Positions 8,915 to 17,715 are shown, numbered from the stretch's first letter. The stretch is DNA of 64,000 nt from an uncultured Bacilli bacterium (GCA_910579455.1 CAJTUT010000003.1:43882-107881); one strand, 5' to 3'. The notes: generated by a model not told the origin, from the letters alone. Numbers and translations: made by a program.

Positions 8915-11900
8915 CTAAATTTTCTCTACGTTGATAAAGACTTCTACTTCATTTAATAAATAGCGATTAGAAGACTCTTTTTTGATTAACCCATTAGCTA
9001 GAGTTTCTCCCATAATATAGTCCTGATACTTTTCTACCACTTGGTCAATTTTTTCATCTCCATCATAGAAAACATGAATATGATCAGTAATGACAAAATC
9101 TTTATCTTTTCTAATACTTTGAATAGTGCGAACGAATTCACGAGCAAGTCCCTCTAAGATTAAATCCTCATCTAAATTTGTATCTAGAACAACACAAGTT
9201 TTCGTATCATTACTAGCAACATAACCCTCTTTTACAATGGTAGAGGTGATTGTATTCATACAATCTAATGTAAAATCCTCTCCATCTAGTAAAATCGTTA
9301 GTGGAGATTTGGATACCGAAAAGGCCTCTTCACTTGTTAATTTCTTTAACTCTTCTTGTAATTGTTTTATTTTAGGACCTAACTGTTTTCCCAATACCTT
9401 AAAATTCGGTTTTAGGGAGTATGTTAAATAAGAAGTCATATCTTCTTGATAAATAATTTGTTTTACATTTAACTCTTCTTTAATGATAGAATCTAAATTT
9501 CCAATAATCTCTTTTACATCGCTAGATAAAATCACTTCATGAATTGGTTGACGAACCTTAATATTTGCAGTTTCTCTAGCATCTCTTCCTAACCTACAAA
9601 CATCCCTTACCAAATCCATCTTTTCTTCTATTCTTTCATTAATTAAAGACTCCTCTACATCTGGAAAGCTTGAAAGGTGAACACTTTTTTCACCAGTTAA
9701 TTTCTGATAGATTTCTTCTGAGATATAAGGAGTAATGGGTGCTGTTAGTTTGCATAAGATTACTAATACCTCATAAGTAGTTAAATAAACTGCCTTTTTG
9801 CTTTCTGTTAATTCACTATCCCAAAAACGTCTCCTATTACTTCTAATATACCAATTGGATAAATCATCGTTTAAAAATGGTATGATGGCTTTTACCACTT
9901 TATTTAGATCATATTCTTCATAACCTTCCACTACTATTTTCACAAGTCTATTTAGCTTGGATAGAAGCCATTTATCAATAAGTTCTCGCTTTTCCACCTC
10001 TATATCATACTCTCTTGGGTCAATACTATCTGCATTCGCATACATTTCAAAGAAAGAATATGCATTTTTTAGAGTTGAAATATATTTTGAATAAATCTCT
10101 TTTAAACCCTCTTTATCAAATCTTAAAGGCGTCCAAACTGGAGATACATATGGAAGATAAAATCTCACAGTATCTGCTCCAAACTCTTCTATAGTAGTAA
10201 ATGGTTCTACAATATTTCCTTTTGATTTTGACATTTTTTTACCAAACTTATCTAACAACATATCATTGACTAATACGTTTTTATAAGGGGATTTTCCAGT
10301 TAAAAATACAGAAATAACAAGCAGTGTATAAAACCAACCTCTTGTTTGATCAATACCTTCTGCGATAAAGTCAGCTGGAAACTGTTCTTCCCATAGTTTT
10401 TGATTTTCAAATGGATAGTGATATTGAGCAAAAGGCATAGAACCAGAATCAAACCAACAATCGATTACATCGCTAACACGACTCATTGTCTTTCCACACT
10501 CTTTACAAGTAATATGAATATCATCAACATAAGGTCTATGTAAGTCGATAGTTTCATCTATTTTTTCAATTGATTTTTCTATCAACTCTTTTCTAGAACC
10601 AATCATTTCATCGTGTCCACAACTACATCTCCATAATGGAAGTGGCGTTCCCCAATAACGATTCCTAGAAATTGCCCAATCCTTCATATTTTCCAACCAG
10701 TTTCCAAATCTCTTTTCTCCGACGAAAGATGGATGCCACAATACTGATTGATTTGCCTTGATAATTTTATCCTTCAATTTGGTAGTTTCGATATAAAAAC
10801 TTGGCTTAGAATAATAAATCAGCGGTGTATGACATCTCCAACAATGCGGATATTGGTGGGTTACTTTTTGCTTTTTAAATAATTTATCATTTTCTTTTAA
10901 ATACTTGATCACTTCGATATCAGCGTCAAATACGAACGTACCGCTCCAAGTTCCCTCTAAATATTTTCCATCTTCTCCAACTGGATTTAAGTATGGTAAA
11001 TTATACTCTTTTCCAACTTTTGCATCATCTTCTCCAAATGCAGGAGCAATATGCACAATACCTGTACCATCTTCCATCGTAACATAATCAGCAAGTGTTA
11101 CAAAAAAAGCTTTTTTATTTACTGAAAAATCAGGAATTAACTGTTCATATTCCATATATTCTAAATCTTTTCCTAAGTATTCTTCTAAGATCTCTACTTC
11201 CTCGCCTAAAACATTAAAAAGTAGAGCCTTGGCTAAAATAAACTGGTGATCTTTAGAGCGTACTTTTACATACTTCTCTTTTGGATTTACACATAACGCA
11301 ACATTACTAGAAAGTGTCCATGGAGTGGTAGTCCAAACTAGGAAGAAACAATCCTCGTCCTTCTTTTTAAAAGGAACTATGACCGTATTTGCGATTACCT
11401 CTTCATATCCTTGTGCCACCTCATGAGAGGCAAGACCAGTTCCACATCTTGGACAATATGGTAAGATTTTACTCCCCTCATAAAATAAGCCTTCTTCAAA
11501 GAATTTTTGTAAAATCCACCATTCTGTTTCAATATAGTCATTGTCATACGTCACATAAGGATGTTTTAAATCGATAAATTGCCCCATTTGTTCAGTAAGA
11601 TCCGTAAAAGCCTCTTCATTTTTCCATACAATATTACGACATTCCTGGTTAAACTTTTCTACTCCATACTTTTCTATATCCCCTTTACCAGAAAAACCTA
11701 ATTCTTTTTCTACTTGAAGTTCTACAGGAAGACCATGAGTGTCCCAGCCAACTTTACGTAATACCTTATGCCCACGCATTGTTTGATACTTACAAAACGA
11801 ATCCTTTAAAAATTTTGCCATCATGTGGTGAAGTCCTGGATACCCATTTGCAGTGGCAGGTCCATCATAAAAAACAAAATTACTACTATTTTTTCTATTT

Positions 11901-12001
11901 TCAATCGTCTGATTCAAAATATTGTAAACTCCATTCCAGCTATCTAAAATACCTTTTTCAATTTCATTTATTTTACCATTTTTTAGTTTTTCAAATCTCA
12001 C
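8915..12001 (-). CDS. ileS: Isoleucyl-tRNA synthetase (type 2-like)
   Basis: This class I synthetase has 1,028 residues. The nucleotide-binding HIGH-type motif reads PGLHH (55-59) and the second signature KKMSKSKGN is near residue 590. The editing domain lies between them and an anticodon-binding domain follows. The C-terminus lacks the zinc-finger extension of Bacillus IleS1 and instead has the extra domain seen in longer type 2 enzymes (thermophile and eukaryote-like), a class often naturally resistant to mupirocin. The start is a GTG at 12001 with AAGGA upstream. It is 21 bases downstream of an ion exchanger gene that follows an isoleucine T-box, so isoleucine starvation probably controls both. 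Confidence 0.93.
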   Translation of the reverse strand: MRFEKLKNGKINEIEKGILDSWNGVYNILNQTIENRKNSSNFVFYDGPATANGYPGLHHMMAKFLKDSFCKYQTMRGHKVLRKVGWDTHGLPVELQVEKELGFSGKGDIEKYGVEKFNQECRNIVWKNEEAFTDLTEQMGQFIDLKHPYVTYDNDYIETEWWILQKFFEEGLFYEGSKILPYCPRCGTGLASHEVAQGYEEVIANTVIVPFKKKDEDCFFLVWTTTPWTLSSNVALCVNPKEKYVKVRSKDHQFILAKALLFNVLGEEVEILEEYLGKDLEYMEYEQLIPDFSVNKKAFFVTLADYVTMEDGTGIVHIAPAFGEDDAKVGKEYNLPYLNPVGEDGKYLEGTWSGTFVFDADIEVIKYLKENDKLFKKQKVTHQYPHCWRCHTPLIYYSKPSFYIETTKLKDKIIKANQSVLWHPSFVGEKRFGNWLENMKDWAISRNRYWGTPLPLWRCSCGHDEMIGSRKELIEKSIEKIDETIDLHRPYVDDIHITCKECGKTMSRVSDVIDCWFDSGSMPFAQYHYPFENQKLWEEQFPADFIAEGIDQTRGWFYTLLVISVFLTGKSPYKNVLVNDMLLDKFGKKMSKSKGNIVEPFTTIEEFGADTVRFYLPYVSPVWTPLRFDKEGLKEIYSKYISTLKNAYSFFEMYANADSIDPREYDIEVEKRELIDKWLLSKLNRLVKIVVEGYEEYDLNKVVKAIIPFLNDDLSNWYIRSNRRRFWDSELTESKKAVYLTTYEVLVILCKLTAPITPYISEEIYQKLTGEKSVHLSSFPDVEESLINERIEEKMDLVRDVCRLGRDARETANIKVRQPIHEVILSSDVKEIIGNLDSIIKEELNVKQIIYQEDMTSYLTYSLKPNFKVLGKQLGPKIKQLQEELKKLTSEEAFSVSKSPLTILLDGEDFTLDCMNTITSTIVKEGYVASNDTKTCVVLDTNLDEDLILEGLAREFVRTIQSIRKDKDFVITDHIHVFYDGDEKIDQVVEKYQDYIMGETLANGLIKKESSNRYLLNEVEVFINVEKI

Positions 12002-12022
12002 TTTAATTCCTTCTTTCTTTCC

Positions 12023-12982
12023 CTATTTAATAAATAAAAATAAGTAATAAATTAAAAACATGATAAGAAATGTAATTCCTTCTTTTCTACTAATTTTATA
12101 ATCCCTAAAACAAAAGATAAAGAGCATTAATGTAGCGATAAATAAAGCAAGTAAATCAATATAAGTAAACCCAACTGATGCAATTCCTCCAAATAAGGCG
12201 ATTGGTAAACCAATCACAATTCCAATATTAAAAATATTACTTCCTACGACATTTCCAATAGCAATATCATACTCCTTCTTTTTTGTTGCAACAACACTAG
12301 TTACTAACTCTGGAAGACTAGTTCCTAATGCAATAATTGTAAGAGAAATTACTCTTTCACTAACTCCTAATATTTTTGCAATAGAACTAGCAGAATCTAC
12401 TACTGCATTGCTTCCCAAAATCAAACAAACAATACCTACTACTGTAAATGACATTGACTTTGCAATTCCATATTTAGGTTTTTCGTCATCAATAGTAGAT
12501 GATGTTTTATTTCTCATAATAGTAAACAAGTAATAAATAAAGATAGAGAAAAACAATAAAATAGTGATTCCGTCTGATCTAGTTAATAAATTAGTTTTAG
12601 TATTAGTCAACCATTTATCACTAATTAATACAATGAATAAAGTAGTAATTAAAATGGTAATAGGTAATTCTTTCTTTACCGTTGAATTTTTAACTGTTAA
12701 TGAATGAATACAACTAGAAACCCCTAGAATTAGTAAAATATTTAGAATATTACTTCCTATCACATTTCCAAGTAAGATATCAGTATTTCCACTAATAATT
12801 GATTTAATAGAAACCGCAAACTCTGGTGCACTTGTACCAAAAGAAACAATAGTAAGAGCAATTAACATCTTGGATATATGAAAATTTTGAGCTAAAGAGG
12901 AAGCTGCATCGACAAACAGATCCGCTCCTTTTACTAAAATAATAAACCCCATCACTAAAATTAATATTTGTAAGACAATCAT
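12023..12982 (-). CDS. Na+/Ca2+ exchanger family membrane protein (YrbG-like)
   Basis: A CaCA-superfamily antiporter of 319 residues with about ten membrane helices in two inverted halves. The two alpha repeats are plain: GTSAPEF...GNVIGSN and GTSLPEL...GNVVGSN, which carry the ion-binding Glu and Asn residues. It should exchange Ca2+ for Na+ (or H+/K+) across the membrane. A frame start at 12997 falls inside the T-box terminator; the ATG at 12982 has GGGAGG at ideal spacing and is chosen. It is the first gene behind the T-box, with ileS immediately after. An exchanger in this place is unusual. Confidence 0.88.
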   Translation of the reverse strand: MIVLQILILVMGFIILVKGADLFVDAASSLAQNFHISKMLIALTIVSFGTSAPEFAVSIKSIISGNTDILLGNVIGSNILNILLILGVSSCIHSLTVKNSTVKKELPITILITTLFIVLISDKWLTNTKTNLLTRSDGITILLFFSIFIYYLFTIMRNKTSSTIDDEKPKYGIAKSMSFTVVGIVCLILGSNAVVDSASSIAKILGVSERVISLTIIALGTSLPELVTSVVATKKKEYDIAIGNVVGSNIFNIGIVIGLPIALFGGIASVGFTYIDLLALFIATLMLFIFCFRDYKISRKEGITFLIMFLIYYLFLFIK

Positions 12983-13000
12983 ATTTTCCTCCCTCATAAT

Positions 13001-13220
13001 AAAAACTCTTCCTCCCTATAAGGACGAAGAGTTTCCGTGGTACCACCTTACTTTATAGCTTTGCTATACACTTCAATTCACTTAACGCGTGAAATCTCGT
13101 TTTTAGTTTATCCCTAAAACGCACTTGAAAGTGATCTAAATAGTATATTCTAACTTCTTTTCACCAAACAGAAGCTCTCTATATAGAATAATAATATTCC
13201 GTCTTTCGCACTTGCTTTTC
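13001..13220 (-). promoter_or_regulatory. T-box riboswitch leader, isoleucine type
   Basis: The transcribed strand has the T-box landmarks in order. Stem I has the AGAGAGC bulge region and the GGTGAAA distal loop. A candidate specifier triplet ATC (Ile) followed by A lies near 13135. The conserved T-box GGTGGTACCACGG is at about 13048-13036, and a terminator hairpin (arms near 13033-13025 and 13011-13003) ends in a T-run. Uncharged tRNA-Ile would stabilise the antiterminator and allow transcription of the exchanger and ileS. The specifier assignment rests on position and on the downstream ileS. Confidence 0.9.
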
Positions 13221-13226
13221 TTGATT

Positions 13227-13255
13227 AATATAACACATTCTTATTTAAAAAACAA
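13227..13255 (-). promoter_or_regulatory. Promoter of the T-box operon
   Basis: TTGTTT and TATATT are separated by 17 bases on the minus strand, placing the start of transcription near 13220, just before the T-box stem I. Confidence 0.7.
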
Positions 13256-13307
13256 GATAATTTGTTAGTATATAAAAAGTAGAATTTTCTATTACACATT
13301 TCTCATT

Positions 13308-13739
13308 CTACTCTAAATTTAGTACTTCTATTTCCTCTACCACTGCCATTTGTTGTTCGATAATTAGTTTTAACTTTCTTTTTAATACTTTAATATTATA
13401 TTCTAACGTATCCGCTTTCACTTCAATTTTCTCCGCTTTTAATAACGCCTCATTCACAATTCTACTAGAATTACTTTTAGCATCTGCTATTAATATATTA
13501 GCCTCTTCTCTAGCCATTCTCTTTATATTATCCCCTGCTACCTCAGCTCTCATAACCGCATCTTTTAATGAATTTTCCATTTTTCTATAATGATCCAATT
13601 CTTCTTTCAATTTCCCTATTTCTACTTTTTGTTCCTTGCATTTTTTGATAATACCTTCTGTTTGAGTAATTACATCATTCACAAAGTCATTGACCTCTTT
13701 ACGATTATATCCATTGGCTTCATAACTGAATTTTTCCAT
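13308..13739 (-). CDS. divIVA: DivIVA-domain coiled-coil protein
   Basis: A 143-residue protein with the DivIVA N-terminus (FSYEANGYNRKEVNDFVNDV, the membrane-curvature-sensing domain) followed by a long coiled coil. It should mark cell poles and septa. A GTG lies in frame at 13748, but the ATG at 13739 has AGGTGA upstream. It is 36 bases downstream of sepF, and in Bacillus the sepF...divIVA-ileS order is conserved, which supports the name. The hallmark hydrophobic tip residues should be checked by alignment. Confidence 0.87.
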   Translation of the reverse strand: MEKFSYEANGYNRKEVNDFVNDVITQTEGIIKKCKEQKVEIGKLKEELDHYRKMENSLKDAVMRAEVAGDNIKRMAREEANILIADAKSNSSRIVNEALLKAEKIEVKADTLEYNIKVLKRKLKLIIEQQMAVVEEIEVLNLE

Positions 13740-13775
13740 CGATCTCACCTCAGAATATATTTTTAGATATCAAAA

Positions 13776-14207
13776 CTACCAATTAAATTCGTCATCCTCA
13801 TCTTTTTCTTTTTTACTACCTCTAGTCGACTTTGTAGGTGCATTATCATCACTAATTTTGCCCTCTACATTAACAGTATTCGGAGTACATAAAAATATTC
13901 CTCCACCTAATTTTTGTAAATCTCCATTAATTGCATATAATGTACCACTTAAAAAATCTACAATTCTTTTTGCCTGATCAGGAGTTACACGTTTTAAATT
14001 TACAACGACTGCACTACGAGCTTTTAAATAATCAGCAATCTGTTGTGACTCTGAATAAGCACGTGGTTCTAGCAACATCATCTTTGAACCAGCCATACCA
14101 TTTTCATCCTGATAAACCTCTCTGGTTTTTGTATAATACTCCTCTTCTTCTGCTGCTTCTACAGCCTCTTCTGTACCAAATAAATTTTTTAATTTATCCA
14201 ATGCCAT
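13776..14207 (-). CDS. sepF: Cell division protein SepF
   Basis: A 143-residue FtsZ-associated protein. It has the N-terminal amphipathic membrane-targeting helix (MALDKLKNLFG), an acidic linker, and the SepF fold with the RAYSESQQIADYLK and GGGIFLCTPNTV stretches. It tethers the Z ring to the membrane and shapes the septum. The acidic/basic tail ends in DEFNW. The reading frame opens earlier, at 14258, but the ATG at 14207 has TGGAGGA at good spacing. The Bacillus neighbours ylmE, ylmG and ylmH are absent between sepF and divIVA. Confidence 0.93.
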   Translation of the reverse strand: MALDKLKNLFGTEEAVEAAEEEEYYTKTREVYQDENGMAGSKMMLLEPRAYSESQQIADYLKARSAVVVNLKRVTPDQAKRIVDFLSGTLYAINGDLQKLGGGIFLCTPNTVNVEGKISDDNAPTKSTRGSKKEKDEDDEFNW

Positions 14208-14288
14208 ACTTAATCCTCCAATGTAATATTTTATAACTCTATTATTATTGTAACACATTTTAGCTTAAAAAACTATCTTTTTTTTACT

Positions 14289-16058
14289 TTATTGGTACCA
14301 AATAGTTTCTAAGTCCACATTATTACTATTAGGTGCTGGATTTGGGAATTCAACATGCATTACAACAGGAACCTTAAAAGCACTTCCAAAGGCAATGCAA
14401 TTCCCAGGCTGAAGGCCTTTTAATTGTTGTACAATTTCGATAGATATATTAGGAACCATTTCCCTTATATAATTAAGATCCTTAGGATGCCTAGTTCTTA
14501 AAACAATGAAATTGGAGCACTGTGAAATAACAGTATCCGAAAGTTCTGATGGTCTTTGCGTAATAACACCTAAGAACACTCCATATTTACGGCCTTCTTT
14601 AGTAATCCTTTCAAAAATGTTATAACCAATAATATCAATATCTCTATCCCTCTGGATATACCTATGAGCCTCCTCAACAATGATGTGAAAAGGAGAATTC
14701 CCTCGATTATTATTTTCTACGGATAAAGAAAAAACCATTTTAGAAATAATTTTAGTAATGACTTTCGCCATTCTATCATCCACATAATTAATATTGAAAT
14801 TAACTATTTGTGCTTTATTATTAGTCAACTTATCCGTAAAAAGAATCCTAACATAATCATTTCTATTGATATATTCATCATATTCAAAATAAACTCTTGA
14901 CTCACTATCGGCCAAAGCATGTAATCTAACACTTAATACATTAGCTAAATCATAAACTTTTTCACTTTTAAGAATCCCCTCAGAAATCAATGCAAAATCC
15001 ATAGCTTCCTCTAAATCTTTTAATGTATAAAAACATTCACTACTAGTTTTTTCATTTGATATAGTATTATCATGGTTAATAAAACTTCTAACAAATTCTG
15101 TAACTAACTCTATTTCTTGGAATTTTCCTGATTTATCAATAAATAAACATTGCTTTAGAGTTCTAACATATCCAGGCTGTATAATTTGTGTTTCAAGATT
15201 TAACTCATTTGTATGAAATTTGGTTAAAATAGCGACAATTTGATCTCTAATTTTAGTAGATGTTTGCCCACTTAAAAGAATATCCTCCAAAGCTCTAGCA
15301 ATAATATCATTTTTATTTTTGATTGCCTCTTCATTATCTCCTACCAAAATAGGAACCAGTTTTAGAGTTTTTTCTATAATTGGTAATTGATTGGGTGTTG
15401 TAACATCTAAAAGGAGAGCTAAATCATCAACATCTAATAACCATAAGGGAATTTTTATAATATCTGTATCTGCATATTTAGTATTCGTAGTATACGTTTT
15501 ATATGAAATACTCGGGTTATATTGCCTTAAGGAGGCAAAAGCGTTTGTGTATTCCCCATAAGCATCAAATATTAAAATACTGGATTTTAATGGAGGTTTC
15601 GAATTTGATAGAAATAGTTTTTGAAAAATACTAGCAACAGTACAACTTTTTCCGGAACCACTATTACCTAGTATAGCAAAATGATTACTAAATAATTCAT
15701 TTATACTCACATTAATTCGATAATTTTGATATACATTGGAAAAACCAATAAAAGTTTCTCCAATATTTTGTTGTTGCTTTCCTAACATTAATTCCAACTC
15801 TTCTAAAGATATAATTCTAACTTTAGACTTAAAGGAAGGTTTAATTGAAATTCCTGGTAAAAATTTATTGTCCTTTATTTCCCCTACTATATTAATAGAC
15901 ATTTTTTCTTGATTTACATTAACAATTTCTCCTACTATTTTTTTTGAGTCATCTTCCAAAATAACATGAAGGTTAATCAAATTGGTTTGATTATTAATAT
16001 CGATATCTAGTTTTATTATAATTTGATTTTCAACAATTTCAATAATTCTTCCTAACAT
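14289..16058 (-). CDS. HerA/VirB4-type hexameric ATPase
   Basis: A 589-residue ATPase of the HerA/DUF87 group. A beta-barrel (HAS-barrel-like) domain occupies about 1-90. The Walker A motif GNSGSGKS is at 131-138, the Walker B IIVEEAHRY at about 457-465, and a sensor/arginine region ITQRPSELSDTVISQC follows. HerA proteins are DNA translocases that work with a nuclease (NurA in archaea; SIR2 or other effectors in bacterial defence systems). No NurA lies next to it. Instead, an MvaI/BcnI-like endonuclease gene is divergent, 114 bases away. The start at 16058 has GAGGGTG. A role in DNA repair or phage defence is inference. Confidence 0.85.
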   Translation of the reverse strand: MLGRIIEIVENQIIIKLDIDINNQTNLINLHVILEDDSKKIVGEIVNVNQEKMSINIVGEIKDNKFLPGISIKPSFKSKVRIISLEELELMLGKQQQNIGETFIGFSNVYQNYRINVSINELFSNHFAILGNSGSGKSCTVASIFQKLFLSNSKPPLKSSILIFDAYGEYTNAFASLRQYNPSISYKTYTTNTKYADTDIIKIPLWLLDVDDLALLLDVTTPNQLPIIEKTLKLVPILVGDNEEAIKNKNDIIARALEDILLSGQTSTKIRDQIVAILTKFHTNELNLETQIIQPGYVRTLKQCLFIDKSGKFQEIELVTEFVRSFINHDNTISNEKTSSECFYTLKDLEEAMDFALISEGILKSEKVYDLANVLSVRLHALADSESRVYFEYDEYINRNDYVRILFTDKLTNNKAQIVNFNINYVDDRMAKVITKIISKMVFSLSVENNNRGNSPFHIIVEEAHRYIQRDRDIDIIGYNIFERITKEGRKYGVFLGVITQRPSELSDTVISQCSNFIVLRTRHPKDLNYIREMVPNISIEIVQQLKGLQPGNCIAFGSAFKVPVVMHVEFPNPAPNSNNVDLETIWYQ

Positions 16059-16085
16059 ATCATGACACCCTCTTATTCTAAAAAA

Positions 16086-16094
16086 ATTATACCA
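16086..16094 (-). promoter_or_regulatory. Extended -10 promoter element for the HerA-like gene
   Basis: On the minus strand TGGTATAAT forms an extended -10 about 30 bases before the start codon. The -35 region is poorly conserved. Confidence 0.5.
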
Positions 16095-16172
16095 TGAATT
16101 ATCATAAAAAAAAAGTTATTTTAAGGAAAAAATAGTTGAAAAAACAATAATACATATGAGGTAAAATAATAT

Positions 16173-16907
16173 ATGAAAGAATTTAGTAATCTAAAGCAAG
16201 AATTAGAAAGTATTAAAAAAATGGGATGGATTAAATGTGATCAAAAAAACATAGGTGAAGTAGGATTAAAATTGGAAAAACTACTAAACAAAAATCCAGG
16301 TAACTTTGAAATACCAGACTACGATAATATAGAAATTAAAACGAAATCGTCATTAACGAAAAAATTAGTCACATTATTTAATGCAGCACCTGATAGTTAT
16401 CTATTTGAAATAAAAAGACTACATGGATTATATGGATATCCCCATAGTAAAATGAGACAATATAAGGTATTAAATAATATCGTATCTTGTAGTAGAAGAA
16501 CTTATATTTATAATGGAATATTCTTTAGTTTGAAAGTACTTTGGAATAAAAGAATGATTAATCTAATTGTAACTAACAGGCAAGGAGAAGTTATTGATAA
16601 TTTAACATCTTGGTCTTTTGATATGATAGAAGAAAAATTAAATAGAAAAATCAAATATCTATGCTATGTAGAAGTAAATAAATATTATGAAAAAGAGCAA
16701 ATGTATATAAAGTATAGTAATGATCATTATTATGTATTAAAAGGATTTGACTGTTTTATTAAATTAATTGAAAGAGGTATTATCACTATAACCTTTAAAA
16801 TTGGAGTCTTTCAAACAGGAAAAAGAAAAGGTCAAATACATGATCATGGAACCAGTTTCAGCATACACGAGGATGATTTAGAACTATTATACAAAAAAGA
16901 TAGTTAA
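16173..16907 (+). CDS. MvaI/BcnI-like restriction endonuclease, orphan
   Basis: A 244-residue protein that resembles the monomeric MvaI/BcnI restriction endonuclease family. The PD-(D/E)xK centre is intact: Asp49, Glu54 and Lys56 in the stretch PDYDNIEIKTK, close to the published MvaI triad. An upstream GLKLEKLL helix and a late THDHG-like stretch (IHDHGTSF) also fit the family. MvaI and BcnI cut CCWGG- and CCSGG-type sites or nick them. No methyltransferase gene is adjacent, so self-cleavage must be avoided in another way, or the specificity is for mismatched or otherwise odd DNA. The divergent neighbour is a HerA-type ATPase. A GAGG site lies upstream of the ATG. Confidence 0.75.
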   Translation: MKEFSNLKQELESIKKMGWIKCDQKNIGEVGLKLEKLLNKNPGNFEIPDYDNIEIKTKSSLTKKLVTLFNAAPDSYLFEIKRLHGLYGYPHSKMRQYKVLNNIVSCSRRTYIYNGIFFSLKVLWNKRMINLIVTNRQGEVIDNLTSWSFDMIEEKLNRKIKYLCYVEVNKYYEKEQMYIKYSNDHYYVLKGFDCFIKLIERGIITITFKIGVFQTGKRKGQIHDHGTSFSIHEDDLELLYKKDS

Positions 16908-17013
16908 CTATATACTATCTTCTAAATGATACACGTTTTTTACACGACTAAGTTATAACAAAAAAATGCCTCTTATATAATACAATTTCTAAATGGTGAT
17001 TTGAAACAGTTCA

Positions 17014-17040
17014 CATAAAAAAAGAGCACTAGACTCTTTC
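17014..17040 (-). terminator. Terminator of the large tRNA operon
   Basis: On the minus strand a stem (arms 17039-17034 and 17026-17021, 7-base loop) is followed by a T-run. A second weaker hairpin with a T-run on the same strand lies at 16897-16921, overlapping the end of the endonuclease gene. Confidence 0.65.
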
Positions 17041-17050
17041 AAAAACTAAA

Positions 17051-17127
17051 TGGTCGGGAAGACAGGATTTGAACCTGCAACCTCATGGTCCCAAACCACG
17101 TGCTCTACCAAGTTGAGCCACTTCCCG
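17051..17127 (-). tRNA. tRNA-Pro(TGG)
   Basis: A full cloverleaf with acceptor CGGGAAG, anticodon loop TTTGGGA and an encoded CCA. It is the last gene of the tRNA operon. Confidence 0.95.
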
Positions 17128-17133
17128 CTATTA

Positions 17134-17210
17134 TGGTGCGCTCGAAGGGATTCGAACCCCTGACCTTTTGGTTCGTAGCCAAACACTCTATCCAGCTGAG
17201 CTACGAGCGC
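17134..17210 (-). tRNA. tRNA-Arg(ACG)
   Basis: Cloverleaf with acceptor GCGCTCG, anticodon loop CTACGAA and encoded CCA. ACG would need wobble deamination to inosine by TadA to read CGN codons. Confidence 0.95.
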
Positions 17211-17262
17211 ATCTCATGATAACCAATTATTTTATCTATTAAAAATATTACTATTATTAAAG

Positions 17263-17338
17263 TGGTGGCTCCAGCGGGAATCGAACCAGCGACACAGGGA
17301 TTTTCAGTCCCTTGCTCTACCGACTGAGCTATGAAGCC
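17263..17338 (-). tRNA. tRNA-Phe(GAA)
   Basis: Cloverleaf with acceptor GGCTTCA, anticodon loop CTGAAAA and encoded CCA. Confidence 0.95.
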
Positions 17339-17341
17339 AAT

Positions 17342-17418
17342 TGGCGGTTCCAACGGGACTCGAACCCGCGATCTTCTGCGTGACAGGCAGACGTGTTAAC
17401 CAGCTGCACCATGGAACC
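17342..17418 (-). tRNA. tRNA-Asp(GTC)
   Basis: Cloverleaf with acceptor GGTTCCA, anticodon loop CTGTCAC, discriminator G and encoded CCA. Confidence 0.95.
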
Positions 17419-17422
17419 AAAT

Positions 17423-17499
17423 TGGTTGCGGGAAGAGGATTTGAACCTCTGACCTCTGGGTTATGAGCCCAACGAGCTACCGGACTGCTCTATCCCGCG
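17423..17499 (-). tRNA. Initiator tRNA-fMet(CAT)
   Basis: Anticodon loop CTCATAA. Two initiator marks are visible: a C1:A72 mismatch at the end of the acceptor stem (CGCGGGA against TCCCGCA) and three G:C pairs at the base of the anticodon stem (GGG/CCC). CCA is encoded. Confidence 0.95.
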
Positions 17500-17502
17500 A
17501 TA

Positions 17503-17597
17503 TGGCGGAGGAAAAGGGATTTGAACCACTTGCGCCACAATGTGACCTACTTCACAAAAATCGTAAAGCCCCTTTAACCAGACTTGGGTATTCCTCC
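17503..17597 (-). pseudogene. Degenerate tRNA-Ser duplicate
   Basis: This is a tandem relative of the next tRNA-Ser gene, with the same acceptor stem (GGAGGAA), D arm and long-variable-arm layout. Its anticodon arm is rewritten: a stem CTTTAC/GTGAAG around GATTTTT leaves no U33 and no clear serine anticodon. The T stem (AGTGG against CCCTT) has a T:C mismatch. It probably does not work as tRNA-Ser, though CCA is still encoded. Confidence 0.7.
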
Positions 17598-17616
17598 AAT
17601 TAATAGATTATAATAA

Positions 17617-17709
17617 TGGCGGAGGAAAAGGGATTCGAACCCCTGCGCCGCTTGCACGACCTTTCGGTTTTCAAGACCGACCCCTTCAACCAGACTTGGG
17701 TATTCCTCC
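17617..17709 (-). tRNA. tRNA-Ser(TGA)
   Basis: Long-variable-arm tRNA with acceptor GGAGGAA, anticodon loop CTTGAAA, discriminator G and encoded CCA. It is the intact partner of the degenerate copy. Confidence 0.95.
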
Positions 17710-17715
17710 ATCAGA

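Noticed and set aside
12804..13046. Minus-strand frame of 80 codons over the T-box
   Set aside because: It overlaps the exchanger start in another frame and runs through the T-box terminator.
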